DNA from: Altericroceibacterium spongiae
Lineage (GTDB): Bacteria; Pseudomonadota; Alphaproteobacteria; Sphingomonadales; Sphingomonadaceae
Assembly: GCF_003610805.1 (NCBI RefSeq)
Contig: NZ_RAPF01000001.1
Location: 372,001-436,000, forward strand
Direction: 5' to 3'
Length of the DNA: 64,000 nt
The position numbers were made by a program, and so were the translations under genes. Positions 52,815 through 63,223 of this stretch are shown piece by piece. The first letter of the stretch is position 1, and each line of letters begins with the position of its first letter. The notes under the pieces were generated by a model that saw only the letters and a program-made list of their open reading frames with translations, was not told where the DNA came from and did not search any database.

Positions 52815-53294
52815 ATGAGCCGTTTATCTCGCCTGTTTATGTCCATTGCTGCCCTTTCGGCAGTGTCCGGTCCTGCGTCGCTTGCCGCGCAGGACCGGGA
52901 AGTGCCTTACTGGGCCTCGCTGCGTGCCGATAAGGTGAATATGCGTGTGGGGCCGAGCGAGAGCTATCGGATCGACTGGGTCTATCACCGCAAGCAATTG
53001 CCGATAAAGGTCGTGCGACTGAAGGAAGGCTGGCGTCTGGTGCGCGATCCTGACGGTGCGCAGGGCTGGATCGTCGCGCGATTGCTCAATCCGGAGCGTT
53101 CGGCGCTGGTAACGGGCGACGGGCTGGCTGCGATGCGTGAAGAGGCGAATGGCCATTCCGCTTTGCGCTGGAATATCGAGCCGGGCAATGTCGGAAAGCT
53201 GGGCGATTGCCGGGCAGGGTGGTGCTATATGGATATAGGCGGCCACCGGGGCTGGATGGAAGAAAAGCGTTTATGGGGTGCGGGCGCTCCCTGA
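52815..53294 (+). CDS. Exported SH3-domain protein
   Basis: A 159-residue protein with a signal peptide (LSRLFMSIAALSAVSGPAS, cut near LAAQ) and bacterial SH3-like folds. DKVNMRVGPSESYRIDWVY starts the first, with KEGWRLVRDPDGAQGWIVARLL. WNIEPGNVGKLGDCRAGWCYMDIGG suggests a second. Such domains bind peptidoglycan or proteins in the periplasm. Two Cys (GDCRAGWC) may form a disulfide. ATG 52815 is the clear start. It converges on the thiolase gene across a 42-base gap with a hairpin. The preceding DNA is the right flank of the KAP segment. Confidence 0.85.
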   Translation: MSRLSRLFMSIAALSAVSGPASLAAQDREVPYWASLRADKVNMRVGPSESYRIDWVYHRKQLPIKVVRLKEGWRLVRDPDGAQGWIVARLLNPERSALVTGDGLAAMREEANGHSALRWNIEPGNVGKLGDCRAGWCYMDIGGHRGWMEEKRLWGAGAP

Positions 53295-53308
53295 AGGAAG
53301 GCGCCCGC
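53280..53308. terminator. Hairpin between SH3 protein and thiolase genes
   Basis: GCGGGCGC (53280-53287) pairs perfectly with GCGCCCGC (53301-53308), overlapping the stop codon of the SH3 gene. No long T-run follows, so its strength as a terminator is uncertain. Confidence 0.45.
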
Positions 53309-53336
53309 CGGACCCGTTTATATTCGTTACCCGCCG

Positions 53337-54533
53337 TTACAGCAGTTCGACGGCCACAGCCGTCGCTTCGCCGCCGCCGATGCACAGGCTGGCAATGCCC
53401 TTTTTCTTGCCCTGCTGTTTCAGAGCGTTGAGCAGAGTCACCGTGATGCGTGAGCCGCTGGCTCCGATCGGATGGCCCAGTGCGGTGGCGCCGCCATTCA
53501 CATTCACCTTGTCATGCGGCAGATCGAGATCGCGAATGGCGAACATCGCGACGCAGGCAAAGGCTTCGTTGACTTCGTAAAGATCCACTTCGTCTTTCGA
53601 CCATCCGGTCTTGTCGAGCAGCTTCTGAATCGCGCCGACGGGCGCTGTGGTGAAGGCCTTGGGGTCCTGCGCGTGAGAACTCATCCCCACGATTCGGGCA
53701 ATCGGGGTGAGGCCCTTTTCCTTCGCCACGCTTTCGCGGGTGAGCACGAGAGCGGCCGCACCGTCGGAAATCGAGGAAGAGGTGGCTGCCGTGATCGTTC
53801 CGTCCTTGGCAAAGGCGGGGCGCAACTGGGGGATCTTGTCCGGGCGGCCCTTGCCCGGCTGCTCGTCCATATCCACAATGACATCGCCTTTGCGCCCCTT
53901 AATGGTGACGGGGACGACTTCATCGGCAAAAGCGCCGCTTTCGATCGCCTTATTGGCGCGGGCGAGCGACTCGATGGAGTAATCGTCCATCTCTTCGCGG
54001 GTCAGTTTGTATTCATTTGCCGTCACCTGCGCGAAGGAGCCCATCGCCGCACCGGCGTCATAAGCGTCTTCGAGCCCGTCCAGAAACATATGGTCATAAG
54101 CCGTGTCATGGCCCAGACGCGCACCCGAACGGTGCTTCTTGAGAAGGTAGGGCGCGTTGGTCATGCTTTCCATGCCCCCGGCCACAACCACCTCGACGGA
54201 ACCGGCCGCCAGTGCTTCGGCCCCCATGATAATGGTCTGCATGCCCGAGCCGCACACCTTGTTAACCGTTGTAGCTTCAGCACTTTTCGGGAGGCCGGCT
54301 TTCAGGGCCGCCTGACGGGCAGGAGCCTGGCCGAGACCTGCGGGAAGCACGCAGCCCATATAGATGCGGTCGATATCCTCCCCGGCCACACCGGCGCGCT
54401 GCACAACCGCCTCGACGGCTGTGGCGCCCAGATCGGTTGCCGAAGCACCCGAAAGGGCACCCTGCATGCCGCCCATGGGTGTGCGGGCATAAGAAAGAAT
54501 AACAATAGGGTCATTTTGGGAAAAGACGGACAT
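53337..54533 (-). CDS. Acetyl-CoA C-acetyltransferase (thiolase)
   Basis: A 398-residue biosynthetic-type thiolase that joins two acetyl-CoA to acetoacetyl-CoA, or does the reverse. The nucleophile Cys is in TVNKVCGSGMQTIIMG, the activating His in GGATALGHPIGASGSRI, and the second Cys in GIASLCIGGGEATAVAVE. VAGGMESMTNAPYLL and a His-containing EVNEAFACVAMF complete the site. The length is typical of AtoB/PhaA. No phaB or polyhydroxyalkanoate synthase is nearby, so the pathway (fatty acid or ketone metabolism, mevalonate-free here since ispE is present) is open. It diverges from nuoA across a 204-base promoter region. Confidence 0.92.
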   Translation of the reverse strand: MSVFSQNDPIVILSYARTPMGGMQGALSGASATDLGATAVEAVVQRAGVAGEDIDRIYMGCVLPAGLGQAPARQAALKAGLPKSAEATTVNKVCGSGMQTIIMGAEALAAGSVEVVVAGGMESMTNAPYLLKKHRSGARLGHDTAYDHMFLDGLEDAYDAGAAMGSFAQVTANEYKLTREEMDDYSIESLARANKAIESGAFADEVVPVTIKGRKGDVIVDMDEQPGKGRPDKIPQLRPAFAKDGTITAATSSSISDGAAALVLTRESVAKEKGLTPIARIVGMSSHAQDPKAFTTAPVGAIQKLLDKTGWSKDEVDLYEVNEAFACVAMFAIRDLDLPHDKVNVNGGATALGHPIGASGSRITVTLLNALKQQGKKKGIASLCIGGGEATAVAVELL

Positions 54534-54737
54534 AAGAATTAACGCCTCTCATTTGCCGGAGTGTTAGCAGCGGTTTCTGATCTAGGAAAAAGGTCTCTTA
54601 AAAGCAAATTTCAGCCAATTATGACGCTGTTATTGCGGGGCGTTCGCAACAACACGAAAATTGCTGGATGCGCCCTTGAACAAGGGGGCGGGTGGGATTA
54701 GGGCGCACACAACCGAACTAAACAGTCGAGTCAGAAC

Positions 54738-55112
54738 TTGGTCGATCTCACGCAATATTTGCCGATCCTGATTTTCCTGGTCATCGCCCTGGGATTATCC
54801 GGATTGTTCGTTTTCCTTCCGATGGGTGTATCCCGTCTGACGGGTGCCAACAAACCCAGCAAAGACAAACTTGCCGAATATGAATGCGGCTTTCCGGCCT
54901 TCGAGGATTCGCGTCATCAGTTTGATGTCCGTTTCTATCTGGTCGCGATCCTGTTCATCATCTTCGACCTCGAAGCGGCCTTTTTGTTTCCCTGGGCTGT
55001 CAGCCTCGATCTGACTGGCTGGCCGGGCTGGATCACCATGATGGTATTCCTGGGTGAGCTGATTATCGGCTTTGCCTATGCCTGGAAGAAAGGAGCGTTG
55101 GAATGGGAGTGA
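54738..55112 (+). CDS. nuoA: NADH-quinone oxidoreductase subunit A
   Basis: A 124-residue membrane subunit of complex I. Three helices are seen: [40 protein letters not shown] (with the conserved acidic FDLEAAF) and [18 protein letters not shown]. The loop [19 protein letters not shown] is the conserved A-subunit motif with its Cys. It begins a long operon running off the right edge. The start is TTG at 54738; no in-frame ATG or GTG lies nearby, so the rare codon seems real. It overlaps nuoB by 10 bases. Confidence 0.95.
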   Translation: MVDLTQYLPILIFLVIALGLSGLFVFLPMGVSRLTGANKPSKDKLAEYECGFPAFEDSRHQFDVRFYLVAILFIIFDLEAAFLFPWAVSLDLTGWPGWITMMVFLGELIIGFAYAWKKGALEWE

Positions 55113-55651
55113 GTGAAACGGTTCCTGCCGCGCGGCCAGGCGAGGTTCGCCAGCCCGATCAGGATTACTTTCAGGCCCTGTCCACGGAAGTGAACGATAA
55201 GGGTTTTCTCGTCACCAGCACGGAAGAATTGTTCCAGTGGGCCCGCACGGGTTCGCTGTGGTGGATGACATTCGGCCTTGCCTGCTGTGCGGTCGAGATG
55301 ATCCATGTGAATATGCCGCGCTATGATATGGAGCGCTTCGGTGCTGCCCCGCGCGCTTCTCCGCGCCAGAGCGACGTGATGATCGTTGCGGGGACGCTGT
55401 GCAACAAGATGGCGCCTGCTCTGCGCAAGGTCTATGACCAGATGTCCGAGCCGAAATATGTCATTTCGATGGGCTCCTGCGCGAATGGCGGCGGCTATTA
55501 CCATTACAGCTATTCGGTGGTGCGCGGTTGCGACCGGGTGGTGCCGGTGGATATTTATGTACCCGGCTGCCCGCCGACAGCCGAAGCGCTGCTTTACGGC
55601 GTGATGCAGTTGCAGCGGAAGATCCGCCGCGCCGGCACGATCGAGCGATGA
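55103..55651 (+). CDS. nuoB: NADH-quinone oxidoreductase subunit B
   Basis: A 182-residue subunit of the hydrophilic arm that carries the terminal 4Fe-4S cluster N2, next to the quinone site. Ligands are the adjacent Cys pair in [11 protein letters not shown], the Cys in [16 protein letters not shown], and the Cys in [17 protein letters not shown]. Length and motifs are normal. The start ATG 55103 overlaps nuoA by 10 bases. Ten bases separate it from nuoC. Confidence 0.96.
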   Translation: MGVSETVPAARPGEVRQPDQDYFQALSTEVNDKGFLVTSTEELFQWARTGSLWWMTFGLACCAVEMIHVNMPRYDMERFGAAPRASPRQSDVMIVAGTLCNKMAPALRKVYDQMSEPKYVISMGSCANGGGYYHYSYSVVRGCDRVVPVDIYVPGCPPTAEALLYGVMQLQRKIRRAGTIER

Positions 55652-55661
55652 GGGCAGGCTG

Positions 55662-56522
55662 ATGGCAACCATTCTTCATCCCGCACCCAAATTCACCCCC
55701 GCTGAAGAGGTGAAGGACGCGATTTGTGCCACGCTCGGGGATATTCTCCTCGAAGCGGTGATCGAGCATGAAGAGCTGATTCTGACCGTGAAGCGGGAGC
55801 GGATCGAGGATGCGCTCCGTCTGCTGCGCGACGAGCATGAATATCAGCAGCTCATGGAAATTGCCGGGGTCGATTATCCCCAGCGGCTCGAACGTTTCGA
55901 AGTGGTCTATATGCCGCTTTCGGTGACGAAAAATCACCGCTTGCTGGTCAAGGTCAGCACGGATGAAAATACACCGGTGCCGACCGTGACGACGCTGTTC
56001 CCCAGCGCAGGCTGGCTCGAACGCGAAGTGTTCGACATGTATGGCGTGCTGTTTCAGGGCAATACCGATCTGCGCCGCATTCTGACCGATTACGGATTCG
56101 AAGGGCATCCTTTCCGCAAGGATTTCCCGCTCACCGGCTATCAGGAAGTGCGCTATTCCGAAGAGGAAAAGCGGGTGATCTACGAGCCGGTCGAACTGGC
56201 GCAGGATTTCCGCAGCTTCGATTTCATGAGTCCCTGGGAAGGGGCCGAATATGTCCTTCCCGGTGACGAAAAGGCCGAGGCCCCCAAGGCTGACAGCGCC
56301 AAGACGACGGATAAGCCCAAGGATACCGGCGCCGGTAAGGCCGCCGATGAAAAGGCAGCCGAAAAGAAGAGCGATGCCGCTCCCGCCCAGACCGATAAGG
56401 GCGAAGATAAAAGCGGCGCGCCTGAGGCAACCGAGGATCGTCCGGGCAAAGAACCTCGCAAGGGTGAAACGGTCGAAACCAAGTCGGCCACCGAGGTCGA
56501 CAAGGATAAGGGCGCGTCATGA
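55662..56522 (+). CDS. nuoC: NADH-quinone oxidoreductase subunit C, with long charged tail
   Basis: A 286-residue NuoC, a hydrophilic-arm subunit of complex I. The conserved core has [56 protein letters not shown] and an end at [15 protein letters not shown] near residue 200. The rest (about 85 residues) is low-complexity Lys/Ala/Asp/Glu/Pro, probably disordered, and not needed for the NuoC fold; many relatives end soon after the PWEG motif. NuoC and NuoD are separate here, unlike the fused form of E. coli. The stop overlaps the nuoD ATG (ATGA). Confidence 0.94.
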   Translation: MATILHPAPKFTPAEEVKDAICATLGDILLEAVIEHEELILTVKRERIEDALRLLRDEHEYQQLMEIAGVDYPQRLERFEVVYMPLSVTKNHRLLVKVSTDENTPVPTVTTLFPSAGWLEREVFDMYGVLFQGNTDLRRILTDYGFEGHPFRKDFPLTGYQEVRYSEEEKRVIYEPVELAQDFRSFDFMSPWEGAEYVLPGDEKAEAPKADSAKTTDKPKDTGAGKAADEKAAEKKSDAAPAQTDKGEDKSGAPEATEDRPGKEPRKGETVETKSATEVDKDKGAS

Positions 56523-57733
56523 GCTTTACAGTAGAGGAATCGCCCACCACCATCGGTGACGAAGCGATCACGAACTACACGATCAATTTCGGTCCGCAGC
56601 ATCCCGCTGCGCATGGTGTGCTGCGTCTGGTCATGGAACTGGACGGCGAAATCGTCGAGCGGATCGATCCGCATGTCGGCCTGCTCCACCGTGGCACCGA
56701 AAAGCTGATCGAATACAAGACCTATTTGCAGGCGCTGCCTTATTTCGACCGGCTCGATTACTGTTCGCCGCTTTGCATGGAACATTCCTATGTTCTGGCT
56801 ATCGAGAAGCTGATGAACATCGAGGTTCCGCTGCGGGCGCAATATCTGCGCGTGCTTTTTGCGGAGCTGACCCGGATTTCGAACCATATGCTCAATATCG
56901 GTTCGCATGTCATGGATGTCGGCGCGATGACGCCCAATCTGTGGCTGTTCGAACTGCGCGAGGATTGCCTCAATTTCTTCGAGCGTGCGTCCGGCGCACG
57001 GATGCACAGTGCCTGGTTCCGCCCCGGCGGTGTCCATCAGGATGTACCGCTCAAGCTGCTCACCGATATTGGCGACTGGATTGAGACACGTCTCCCCGAA
57101 CTGTTCGAAGATGCGATGAGCCTGGTGGTCGATAACCGCATCTTCAAGCAGCGTAATGTCGATATTGCGGTGGTCAGCAAGGAAGATGCGCTGGCCTGGG
57201 GTTTCTCGGGCCCGATGATCCGGGCTGCGGGTATGCCCTGGGATATCCGCAAGAGCCAGCCATACGATGTCTATGACCGGATGGATTTCGAAATTCCGGT
57301 CGGAACGGCAGGCGATTGCTATGACCGCATGATGGTGCGGGTCGAGGAAGTTCGCCAGTCGGCTAAAATCATCAAGCAATGTGTCGCTGAAATGCCCGAT
57401 GGCCCGGCGCACAGCACCGACCACAAGGTTTCACCGCCGCTGCGCGGTGAGATGAAGCAGTCGATGGAAGCGCTGATCCATCATTTCAAGCTCTACACCG
57501 AAGGCTTCCACGTTCCTGCCGGTGAGACTTATGTCGCGACCGAAAGCCCCAAGGGCGAATTCGGCGTCTATCTGGTCTCGGACGGCTCGAACAAGCCTTA
57601 TCGCTGCAAGATTCGTCCGACGGCGTTCAGCCATCTTCAGGCCATGGAATTCATGAGCAAGGGGCATATGCTACCCGATGCCACGGCTATTCTGGGCGCT
57701 ATGGATATCGTGTTCGGGGAGTGCGACCGGTGA
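56519..57733 (+). CDS. nuoD: NADH-quinone oxidoreductase subunit D
   Basis: A 404-residue subunit D, related to the large subunit of NiFe hydrogenases, forming part of the quinone pocket of complex I. Motifs are [14 protein letters not shown] (start of the pocket), [57 protein letters not shown] and [12 protein letters not shown] near the end. It ends IVFGECDR, usual for the family. It overlaps nuoC by 4 bases and the next gene (NTF2-like) by 4 bases (GTGA), so all are translationally coupled. Confidence 0.96.
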   Translation: MSFTVEESPTTIGDEAITNYTINFGPQHPAAHGVLRLVMELDGEIVERIDPHVGLLHRGTEKLIEYKTYLQALPYFDRLDYCSPLCMEHSYVLAIEKLMNIEVPLRAQYLRVLFAELTRISNHMLNIGSHVMDVGAMTPNLWLFELREDCLNFFERASGARMHSAWFRPGGVHQDVPLKLLTDIGDWIETRLPELFEDAMSLVVDNRIFKQRNVDIAVVSKEDALAWGFSGPMIRAAGMPWDIRKSQPYDVYDRMDFEIPVGTAGDCYDRMMVRVEEVRQSAKIIKQCVAEMPDGPAHSTDHKVSPPLRGEMKQSMEALIHHFKLYTEGFHVPAGETYVATESPKGEFGVYLVSDGSNKPYRCKIRPTAFSHLQAMEFMSKGHMLPDATAILGAMDIVFGECDR

Positions 57734-58062
57734 GCAAGCTCGAAATCGCGAAACGGATGATTGGTTATTACAATGCGCAGGATGCGGAGAGCTATGTTGC
57801 GCTGATGACCGAAAATGCTTCGGAAGCGGGCTATCGCGGCGATGTCGTGCGTGATGGCCGGGAAGGCATTGTTTCCGGTCTGACAGCCATGTTCGGCGAA
57901 TTCCCCGAAAACCGTGTGGAAATTCTCTACGGCGCGGAATTCGAAAATTATGCTGTGCTGCATGAACGGGTTTTCCGGTCAGCAACTGCCGAACCTTTCG
58001 AGGTTATGGCCATCTATAGTTTCGAGGGCGACAAATGCTCTCGAGTGGAGTTTGTTCGCTAA
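57730..58062 (+). CDS. NTF2/SnoaL-like protein inserted in the nuo operon
   Basis: A 110-residue small alpha+beta-barrel protein: [20 protein letters not shown] (first helices of the SnoaL fold), [40 protein letters not shown] and [18 protein letters not shown] (core strands). It is neither a standard complex I subunit nor a known assembly factor. The GTG start at 57730 overlaps the nuoD stop (GTGA), and its TAA overlaps the nuoE ATG (TAATG), so it is made in step with the complex. Function unknown; a role in complex I assembly or quinone handling is a guess from position. Confidence 0.8.
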   Translation: MSKLEIAKRMIGYYNAQDAESYVALMTENASEAGYRGDVVRDGREGIVSGLTAMFGEFPENRVEILYGAEFENYAVLHERVFRSATAEPFEVMAIYSFEGDKCSRVEFVR

Positions 58063-58730
58063 TGGCTGAACGCGCACCCGCACCTGATAGCCCCGAACTG
58101 CGTGAGCGGTGGGGCAATTTCGCCTGGACACCTGAAAATGCCGAACAGGCAAAGAAGGTCGTCGCCCGCTATCCGGAAGGTCGCCAGAAATCGGCGGTGA
58201 TGCCGCTGCTCGATCTGGCTCAGCGTCAGGTCGGCGCCGAAACCGATACGCAGGGCTGGCTGCCGCTGCCGGTGATGGAATATATCGCCGGCTATCTCGA
58301 TATGCCGATTATTCGCGTGCTCGAAGTGGCGACCTTCTACACGATGTATAATCTGGCCCCGGTCGGCAAATTTCATGTGCAGGTCTGCGGCACGACGCCG
58401 TGTATGCTGCGCGGCTCGGATGATATTCTCGATGCCTGCTACAAGCGCGGCATGAAGCAGGGCCATACGACGGAAGACGGTCTGTGGACTCTCACCGAAG
58501 TGGAGTGCATGGGCAATTGCGCCACGGCGCCGATGGTCCAGATCAATGACGACAATTACGAAGACCTGACGCCGGAACGTCTCGACAAGGTGCTCGACGC
58601 GCTGGCGGCAGGTGAAATCCCCAAGGCCGGTACGCAGGAGCCGGGGCGCCATACCAGCGAACCGTCCGGCGGACCGACAACCCTGAAAGACATGGTGGCT
58701 GAAAACCATGACTATCGGGGTGAATGGTGA
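58062..58730 (+). CDS. nuoE: NADH-quinone oxidoreductase subunit E
   Basis: A 222-residue NuoE (24-kDa type) holding the 2Fe-2S cluster N1a near the NADH site. The first Cys pair is in VQVCGTTPCMLRGSDDIL, the second in TEVECMGNCATAPMVQIND. A ~45-residue Pro/Gly-rich tail follows the usual end. ATG 58062 overlaps the NTF2-like stop. The TGA overlaps the GTG of a small membrane protein gene. Confidence 0.95.
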   Translation: MAERAPAPDSPELRERWGNFAWTPENAEQAKKVVARYPEGRQKSAVMPLLDLAQRQVGAETDTQGWLPLPVMEYIAGYLDMPIIRVLEVATFYTMYNLAPVGKFHVQVCGTTPCMLRGSDDILDACYKRGMKQGHTTEDGLWTLTEVECMGNCATAPMVQINDDNYEDLTPERLDKVLDALAAGEIPKAGTQEPGRHTSEPSGGPTTLKDMVAENHDYRGEW

Positions 58731-58870
58731 GCGCTTCGCTCGCTACTCTTATTATCGCGCTCGTGGCGGTGGCCCTTGCATGGAAAGTGCTTAAAGGGAT
58801 CACCAAGACGATCGCACTGGTCGTGATCCTGGTGGTTGCTGCCATTTTCGTATTCGGAGGAATGAGCTGA
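58727..58870 (+). CDS. Small two-helix membrane protein between nuoE and nuoF
   Basis: A 47-residue open frame read directly from the sequence: it begins [18 protein letters not shown] (helix 1), has a basic turn KVLKGITK, then [18 protein letters not shown] (helix 2) and ends MS. The GTG start at 58727 overlaps the nuoE stop (GTGA), and its TGA overlaps the nuoF ATG (TGATG), so the frame is held tightly between two coupled genes. It is too short for most gene callers. No known family is recognised; a small accessory of complex I is possible. Confidence 0.75.
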   Translation: MSASLATLIIALVAVALAWKVLKGITKTIALVVILVVAAIFVFGGMS

Positions 58871-60177
58871 TGCTCGCCGATAAGGACCGTATCTTTACCA
58901 ATGTCTATGGCTTTCAGCCATGGAATCTCGAAGCGGCACGCAAGCGTGGCGACTGGGATGATACGAAAGCCATCCTCGCCAAAGGGCAGGATGCGATCAT
59001 CGACGAAATCAAGGCATCCGGTCTGCGCGGCCGGGGCGGGGCAGGCTTCCCCACCGGCATGAAGTGGAGCTTCATGCCCAAGGAAGCGCCGAAAGATAAC
59101 AAGGGCAATCCGCGCCCGAGTTTTCTGGTCATCAATGCCGACGAATCCGAGCCCGGTTCCTGCAAGGACCGCGAAATCATGCGTCACGATCCGCATAAGC
59201 TGATCGAAGGCGCTCTGGTGGCCGGTTTCGCCATGCGTGCGCGGGCGGCCTATATCTACATTCGCGGCGAATATATCCGTGAAGCCGAAACGCTCTTCGC
59301 AGCGGTTCAGGAAGCCTATGATGCAGGGCTGCTGGGCAAGAATGCGGCGGGTTCGGGTTACGATTTCGACGTTTTCGTTCACCGTGGCGCCGGCGCCTAT
59401 ATTTGCGGTGAAGAAACCGCGATGATCGAAAGCCTTGAAGGCAAAAAAGGGCAGCCGCGTCTGAAGCCGCCTTTCCCCGCCGGGGCCGGCCTTTATGGTT
59501 GCCCAACGACGGTTAACAATGTGGAATCCATCGCCGTTGCGCCGACGATTATGCGGCGCGGCGCGGCATGGTTCTCCGGTTTCGGTCGTGAAAACAACAA
59601 GGGCACCAAGCTCTTCCAGATTTCCGGCCATGTCGAGAAGCCTTGCGTCGTCGAAGATGCGATGGGCATTACTTTCCGCGAACTGATCGAAACGCATTGC
59701 GGCGGTATTCGCGGTGGCTGGGACAATCTGCTCGCCGTAATCCCCGGTGGCTCCTCGGTTCCGCTGGTGCCTGCCGAGCAGATCATGGACTGCCCGATGG
59801 ATTTCGACGGTCTGAAGGGTGTCGGCTCCGGCCTTGGCACCGCAGCCGTGATCGTGATGGATAAATCCACCGATATCGTGCGCGCCATCAGCCGCATCGC
59901 TTCCTTCTACAAGCATGAAAGTTGCGGCCAGTGCACACCGTGCCGTGAAGGAACGGGCTGGATGTGGCGTGTGATGGAACGTCTGCGCGAAGGCGAAGCC
60001 GACAAGTCCGAAATCGATATGCTGTTTGAAGTGACGAAGCAGGTGGAAGGCCACACGATCTGCGCTCTGGGCGATGCGGCCGCCTGGCCGATCCAGGGCC
60101 TGATCCGCCACTTCCGCCCTGAATTGGAGCGCCGCATCGATGCCCGTGCGGGTGCCTTCCAGGAGGCTGCTGAGTAA
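58870..60177 (+). CDS. nuoF: NADH-quinone oxidoreductase subunit F
   Basis: A 435-residue NuoF (51-kDa type), site of NADH oxidation by FMN. The NADH-binding loop [16 protein letters not shown] is near residue 57, FMN contacts fall in [18 protein letters not shown] and [15 protein letters not shown], and the 4Fe-4S N3 ligands lie in [17 protein letters not shown] with a further Cys in [14 protein letters not shown]. It starts at ATG 58870, overlapping the small membrane gene stop, and its TAA overlaps the nuoG ATG. Confidence 0.96.
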   Translation: MLADKDRIFTNVYGFQPWNLEAARKRGDWDDTKAILAKGQDAIIDEIKASGLRGRGGAGFPTGMKWSFMPKEAPKDNKGNPRPSFLVINADESEPGSCKDREIMRHDPHKLIEGALVAGFAMRARAAYIYIRGEYIREAETLFAAVQEAYDAGLLGKNAAGSGYDFDVFVHRGAGAYICGEETAMIESLEGKKGQPRLKPPFPAGAGLYGCPTTVNNVESIAVAPTIMRRGAAWFSGFGRENNKGTKLFQISGHVEKPCVVEDAMGITFRELIETHCGGIRGGWDNLLAVIPGGSSVPLVPAEQIMDCPMDFDGLKGVGSGLGTAAVIVMDKSTDIVRAISRIASFYKHESCGQCTPCREGTGWMWRVMERLREGEADKSEIDMLFEVTKQVEGHTICALGDAAAWPIQGLIRHFRPELERRIDARAGAFQEAAE

Positions 60178-62183
60178 TGCCTAAAGTAACCGTAGACGGC
60201 CAGGAACTCGAAGTTCCCGATGGTGCCACCGTTTTGCAGGCCTGTGAGCTTGCCGGTAAGGAAATTCCCCGTTTCTGCTATCATGAACGGCTGTCGATCG
60301 CCGGCAATTGCCGCATGTGTCTGGTCGAGGTGAAGCCCGGACCGCCCAAGCCGCAGGCAAGCTGCGCGCTGCCGGCGACCGAAGGGCAGGAAATCCGCAC
60401 CGACACGCCGATGGTCAAGAAGGCGCGTGAAGGGGTGATGGAATTTCTTCTCATCAACCATCCGCTCGATTGTCCGATCTGCGACCAGGGCGGCGAATGC
60501 GATCTTCAGGATCAGTCGCTGGCTTATGGTCGTGGCGCTTCGCGCTACCATGAAAATAAGCGTGCGGTGACCTCCAAGAATATGGGGCCGCTCATCAAGA
60601 CGATCATGACGCGCTGCATCCATTGCACGCGCTGTGTGCGCTTCTCCGAGGAAGTGGCCGGTGTCGATGAAATCGGCGCATTGTATCGCGGCGAGAATCT
60701 TCAGATCACGACCTATCTGGAACAGGCTGCCAAGCATGAGCTGTCGGCCAATGTGATCGATCTGTGCCCGGTCGGTGCGCTCACCTCGCGCCCATATGCT
60801 TATGAAGCCCGTCCGTGGGAACTGAAAAAGACGCTGTCTATCGACATTTCCGATGCGATGGGCGCCAATATTCGGGTCGACAGCCGCGGCCGTGAAGTGC
60901 TGCGCGCTCTTCCGCGCATCAATGACGATGTGAATGAAGAGTGGATTTCGGATAAGGCGCGCTATCAGGTCGAAGGTCTCACCCGCCGCCGGCTCGATAA
61001 GGTATGGATCCGTAAGGCAGGCAAGCTTCAGCCGGCGAGCTGGAATGAAGCTTTCGAGCTGATCGCCGCGGCCAAACCGGGCAAGGATATTGCCGCAATA
61101 GCCGGTGATCTGGTCGATTGCGAAACGATGTTTGCCGCTAAAAAGCTGGTTAACGCGCTGGGCTCGGACCTCGTGGAAAGCCGTCAGACTGGTATGACCT
61201 ACGATGTCTCGAACCTCGCAGCGGTCAATTTCAATACGAGCTTCGCCGAAATCGAAAATGCCGATGCGATCCTGATCGTCGGCAGTCATATTCGCTGGGA
61301 AGCCGCACTGCTGAATGTCCGGCTGCGCAAGGCGGCCAAGCGCGGGGCACAGATCTTCCTGATCGGCCCTGAATGGGAAACCACCTATCCGGCTGAATTT
61401 CTGGGCGAAAACGTTTCGCTGCTGCACGATCTTCCGGCGCATGTCGCAAAGGCTATGTCCGGGGCAGAACGTCCTGCAGTGATCGTGGGCGGTGCCGCTC
61501 TTGCTAAAGGTGCGCTGCATCCCGCTCTGGCGCTGGCCGAAGAGTGGAAACTGGTCCGCGAAGGCTGGAACGGCTTCAATGTGCTGCATTTCTCCGCCGC
61601 AAGGATGGGATCGCTGATGCTGGGTTTCGCGCAGAAGGGCGGCATGGCCGATCTCGCTGCAGCAAAGCCGAAGGTCGTTCTCTCGCTCGGCGCGGATGAA
61701 ATGGATTACGAACCTTTCGCCGATGCGCTGAAAGTCTATATCGGTCATCACGGAGACAAGGGCGCGCATGCGGCGGAAATTATTCTGCCCGCTTCGGCCT
61801 TCACCGAAAAGGCCGGGACCTATGTGAATACAGAGGGCCGCGTTCAGTTCGCTGACAAGGCCGTTTTCGCACCGGGCGATGCCCGTGAAGACTGGACGAT
61901 CCTGCGGGCTCTCGCCGATGCATTGGGTGTTTCGGTCGGGTTCGACAGTTTCGATCAGCTGCGCGCGGCCATGATTGCCGAAGTGCCGGCGCTGGGTGTC
62001 GAAGGTCTGGCCGATTACGGCGCTCTTCCGGCTGCGGATTCTTCCGTGAAAGCAGACGGTGCCATCAGCTATCCGATCAAGGATTTCTACATGACCAACC
62101 CGATCGCTCGGGCCAGTGCGGTGATGCAGCAATGCTCTGCCGAACTGCTCCATGGTGAAGCGCTTCCGGAGGCCGCCGAATGA
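60177..62183 (+). CDS. nuoG: NADH-quinone oxidoreductase subunit G
   Basis: A 668-residue NuoG (75-kDa type). The N-terminal 2Fe-2S ferredoxin domain has [20 protein letters not shown] and a following Cys. [20 protein letters not shown] is the His-Cys-rich N5 and neighbouring region, and [16 protein letters not shown] binds another cluster. The C-terminal part is molybdopterin-oxidoreductase-like, without visible cofactor-binding residues of active enzymes, as usual. It ends four bases into nuoH (ATGA). An antisense frame of ~750 codons over this gene is a shadow. Confidence 0.95.
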   Translation: MPKVTVDGQELEVPDGATVLQACELAGKEIPRFCYHERLSIAGNCRMCLVEVKPGPPKPQASCALPATEGQEIRTDTPMVKKAREGVMEFLLINHPLDCPICDQGGECDLQDQSLAYGRGASRYHENKRAVTSKNMGPLIKTIMTRCIHCTRCVRFSEEVAGVDEIGALYRGENLQITTYLEQAAKHELSANVIDLCPVGALTSRPYAYEARPWELKKTLSIDISDAMGANIRVDSRGREVLRALPRINDDVNEEWISDKARYQVEGLTRRRLDKVWIRKAGKLQPASWNEAFELIAAAKPGKDIAAIAGDLVDCETMFAAKKLVNALGSDLVESRQTGMTYDVSNLAAVNFNTSFAEIENADAILIVGSHIRWEAALLNVRLRKAAKRGAQIFLIGPEWETTYPAEFLGENVSLLHDLPAHVAKAMSGAERPAVIVGGAALAKGALHPALALAEEWKLVREGWNGFNVLHFSAARMGSLMLGFAQKGGMADLAAAKPKVVLSLGADEMDYEPFADALKVYIGHHGDKGAHAAEIILPASAFTEKAGTYVNTEGRVQFADKAVFAPGDAREDWTILRALADALGVSVGFDSFDQLRAAMIAEVPALGVEGLADYGALPAADSSVKADGAISYPIKDFYMTNPIARASAVMQQCSAELLHGEALPEAAE

Positions 62184-63223
62184 CCGCCTTTTTCGAATCC
62201 CTTGGCATGACCTATGGATGGGCCTGGTTCGTGGCGACGGTCTGCGGAATCCTGCTGATTGCGCTGCCGCTGATGCTGGCAGTGGCCATGGTCATTTATT
62301 TCGACCGTAAGATCTGGGCGGCTATGGCGCTCCGGCGCGGGCCCAATGTGGTCGGCCCGTTCGGCCTGCTGCAAAGTTTTGCGGACGGTTTGAAAGTCTT
62401 CCTTCAGGAAACCATTATCCCTTCGGCTGCGAATAAGGGGCTGTTCCTGATCGCACCGATCATCACTTTTACCGTGGCGCTGATGGCCTGGGCGGTGGTG
62501 CCTTTCGCCGACGGGGCCGTGCTCGCCGACATCAATGTCGGTCTGCTCTACGTTCTGGCGATCTCATCGCTCGGTGTTTATGGCGTGGTGATTTCGGGCT
62601 GGGCGTCGAACTCCAAATACCCCTTCTTTTCGGCGCTTCGTGCGGCCGCGCAGATGATTTCCTACGAAGTTTCCATCGGTTTCATTCTGATCTGCGTGAT
62701 CCTGTGGGCCGGTACGAACAATCTCAGTGAAATCGTACTGGCGCAGAAGGGGGCCGGGCTTGGCATCGTCAATGGTTTCTTCTTCAATATTCTGCTCTTC
62801 CCGATGTGGGTTCTGTTCCTGATTTCAGGCATGGCCGAAACGGCGCGTCCGCCTTTCGACCTGACCGAAGCGGAATCCGAACTCGTAGCGGGGTATCAGA
62901 CCGAATACAGCTCGATGTCTTTCGCACTCTTCTGGCTCGGCGAATATGCCAATGTCCTGTTGATGTGCGCGCTGAACACCACGCTGTTCTTCGGTGGCTG
63001 GCTGCCGCCGCTCGATATCGGCATTCTTTATGTCGTGCCGGGCTTTATCTGGTGGCTGCTGAAGACTGCCTTCTTCTTCTTCGTCTTCTCCTGGGTGAAG
63101 GCGACGGTCCCGCGCTTCCGCTATGACCAGCTGATGCGTCTGGGCTGGAAAATTTTCCTTCCGATGAGCCTGCTCTTCGTAGTGCTGGTTTCCGGTTATC
63201 TTATGCTGACGAGGTACGGATGA
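62180..63223 (+). CDS. nuoH: NADH-quinone oxidoreductase subunit H
   Basis: A 347-residue membrane subunit lining the quinone channel. About eight hydrophobic helices are visible ([40 protein letters not shown] and others). Conserved loops are [31 protein letters not shown] in one loop and [20 protein letters not shown] (acidic loop), with [20 protein letters not shown]. It overlaps nuoG and nuoI by 4 bases on each side. Confidence 0.96.
   Translation: MTAFFESLGMTYGWAWFVATVCGILLIALPLMLAVAMVIYFDRKIWAAMALRRGPNVVGPFGLLQSFADGLKVFLQETIIPSAANKGLFLIAPIITFTVALMAWAVVPFADGAVLADINVGLLYVLAISSLGVYGVVISGWASNSKYPFFSALRAAAQMISYEVSIGFILICVILWAGTNNLSEIVLAQKGAGLGIVNGFFFNILLFPMWVLFLISGMAETARPPFDLTEAESELVAGYQTEYSSMSFALFWLGEYANVLLMCALNTTLFFGGWLPPLDIGILYVVPGFIWWLLKTAFFFFVFSWVKATVPRFRYDQLMRLGWKIFLPMSLLFVVLVSGYLMLTRYG

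Noticed and set aside
56180-57424. Antisense open frame of ~410 codons opposite nuoC/nuoD
   Set aside because: Shadow of the nuo genes; Ser/Ala-rich part mirrors the charged NuoC tail.
59907-62153. Very long antisense open frame (~750 codons) opposite nuoF/nuoG
   Set aside because: It lies wholly opposite well-identified nuo genes. The composition of such genes (GC-rich third positions) leaves the antisense frame free of stops, and its translation has no recognisable protein features.
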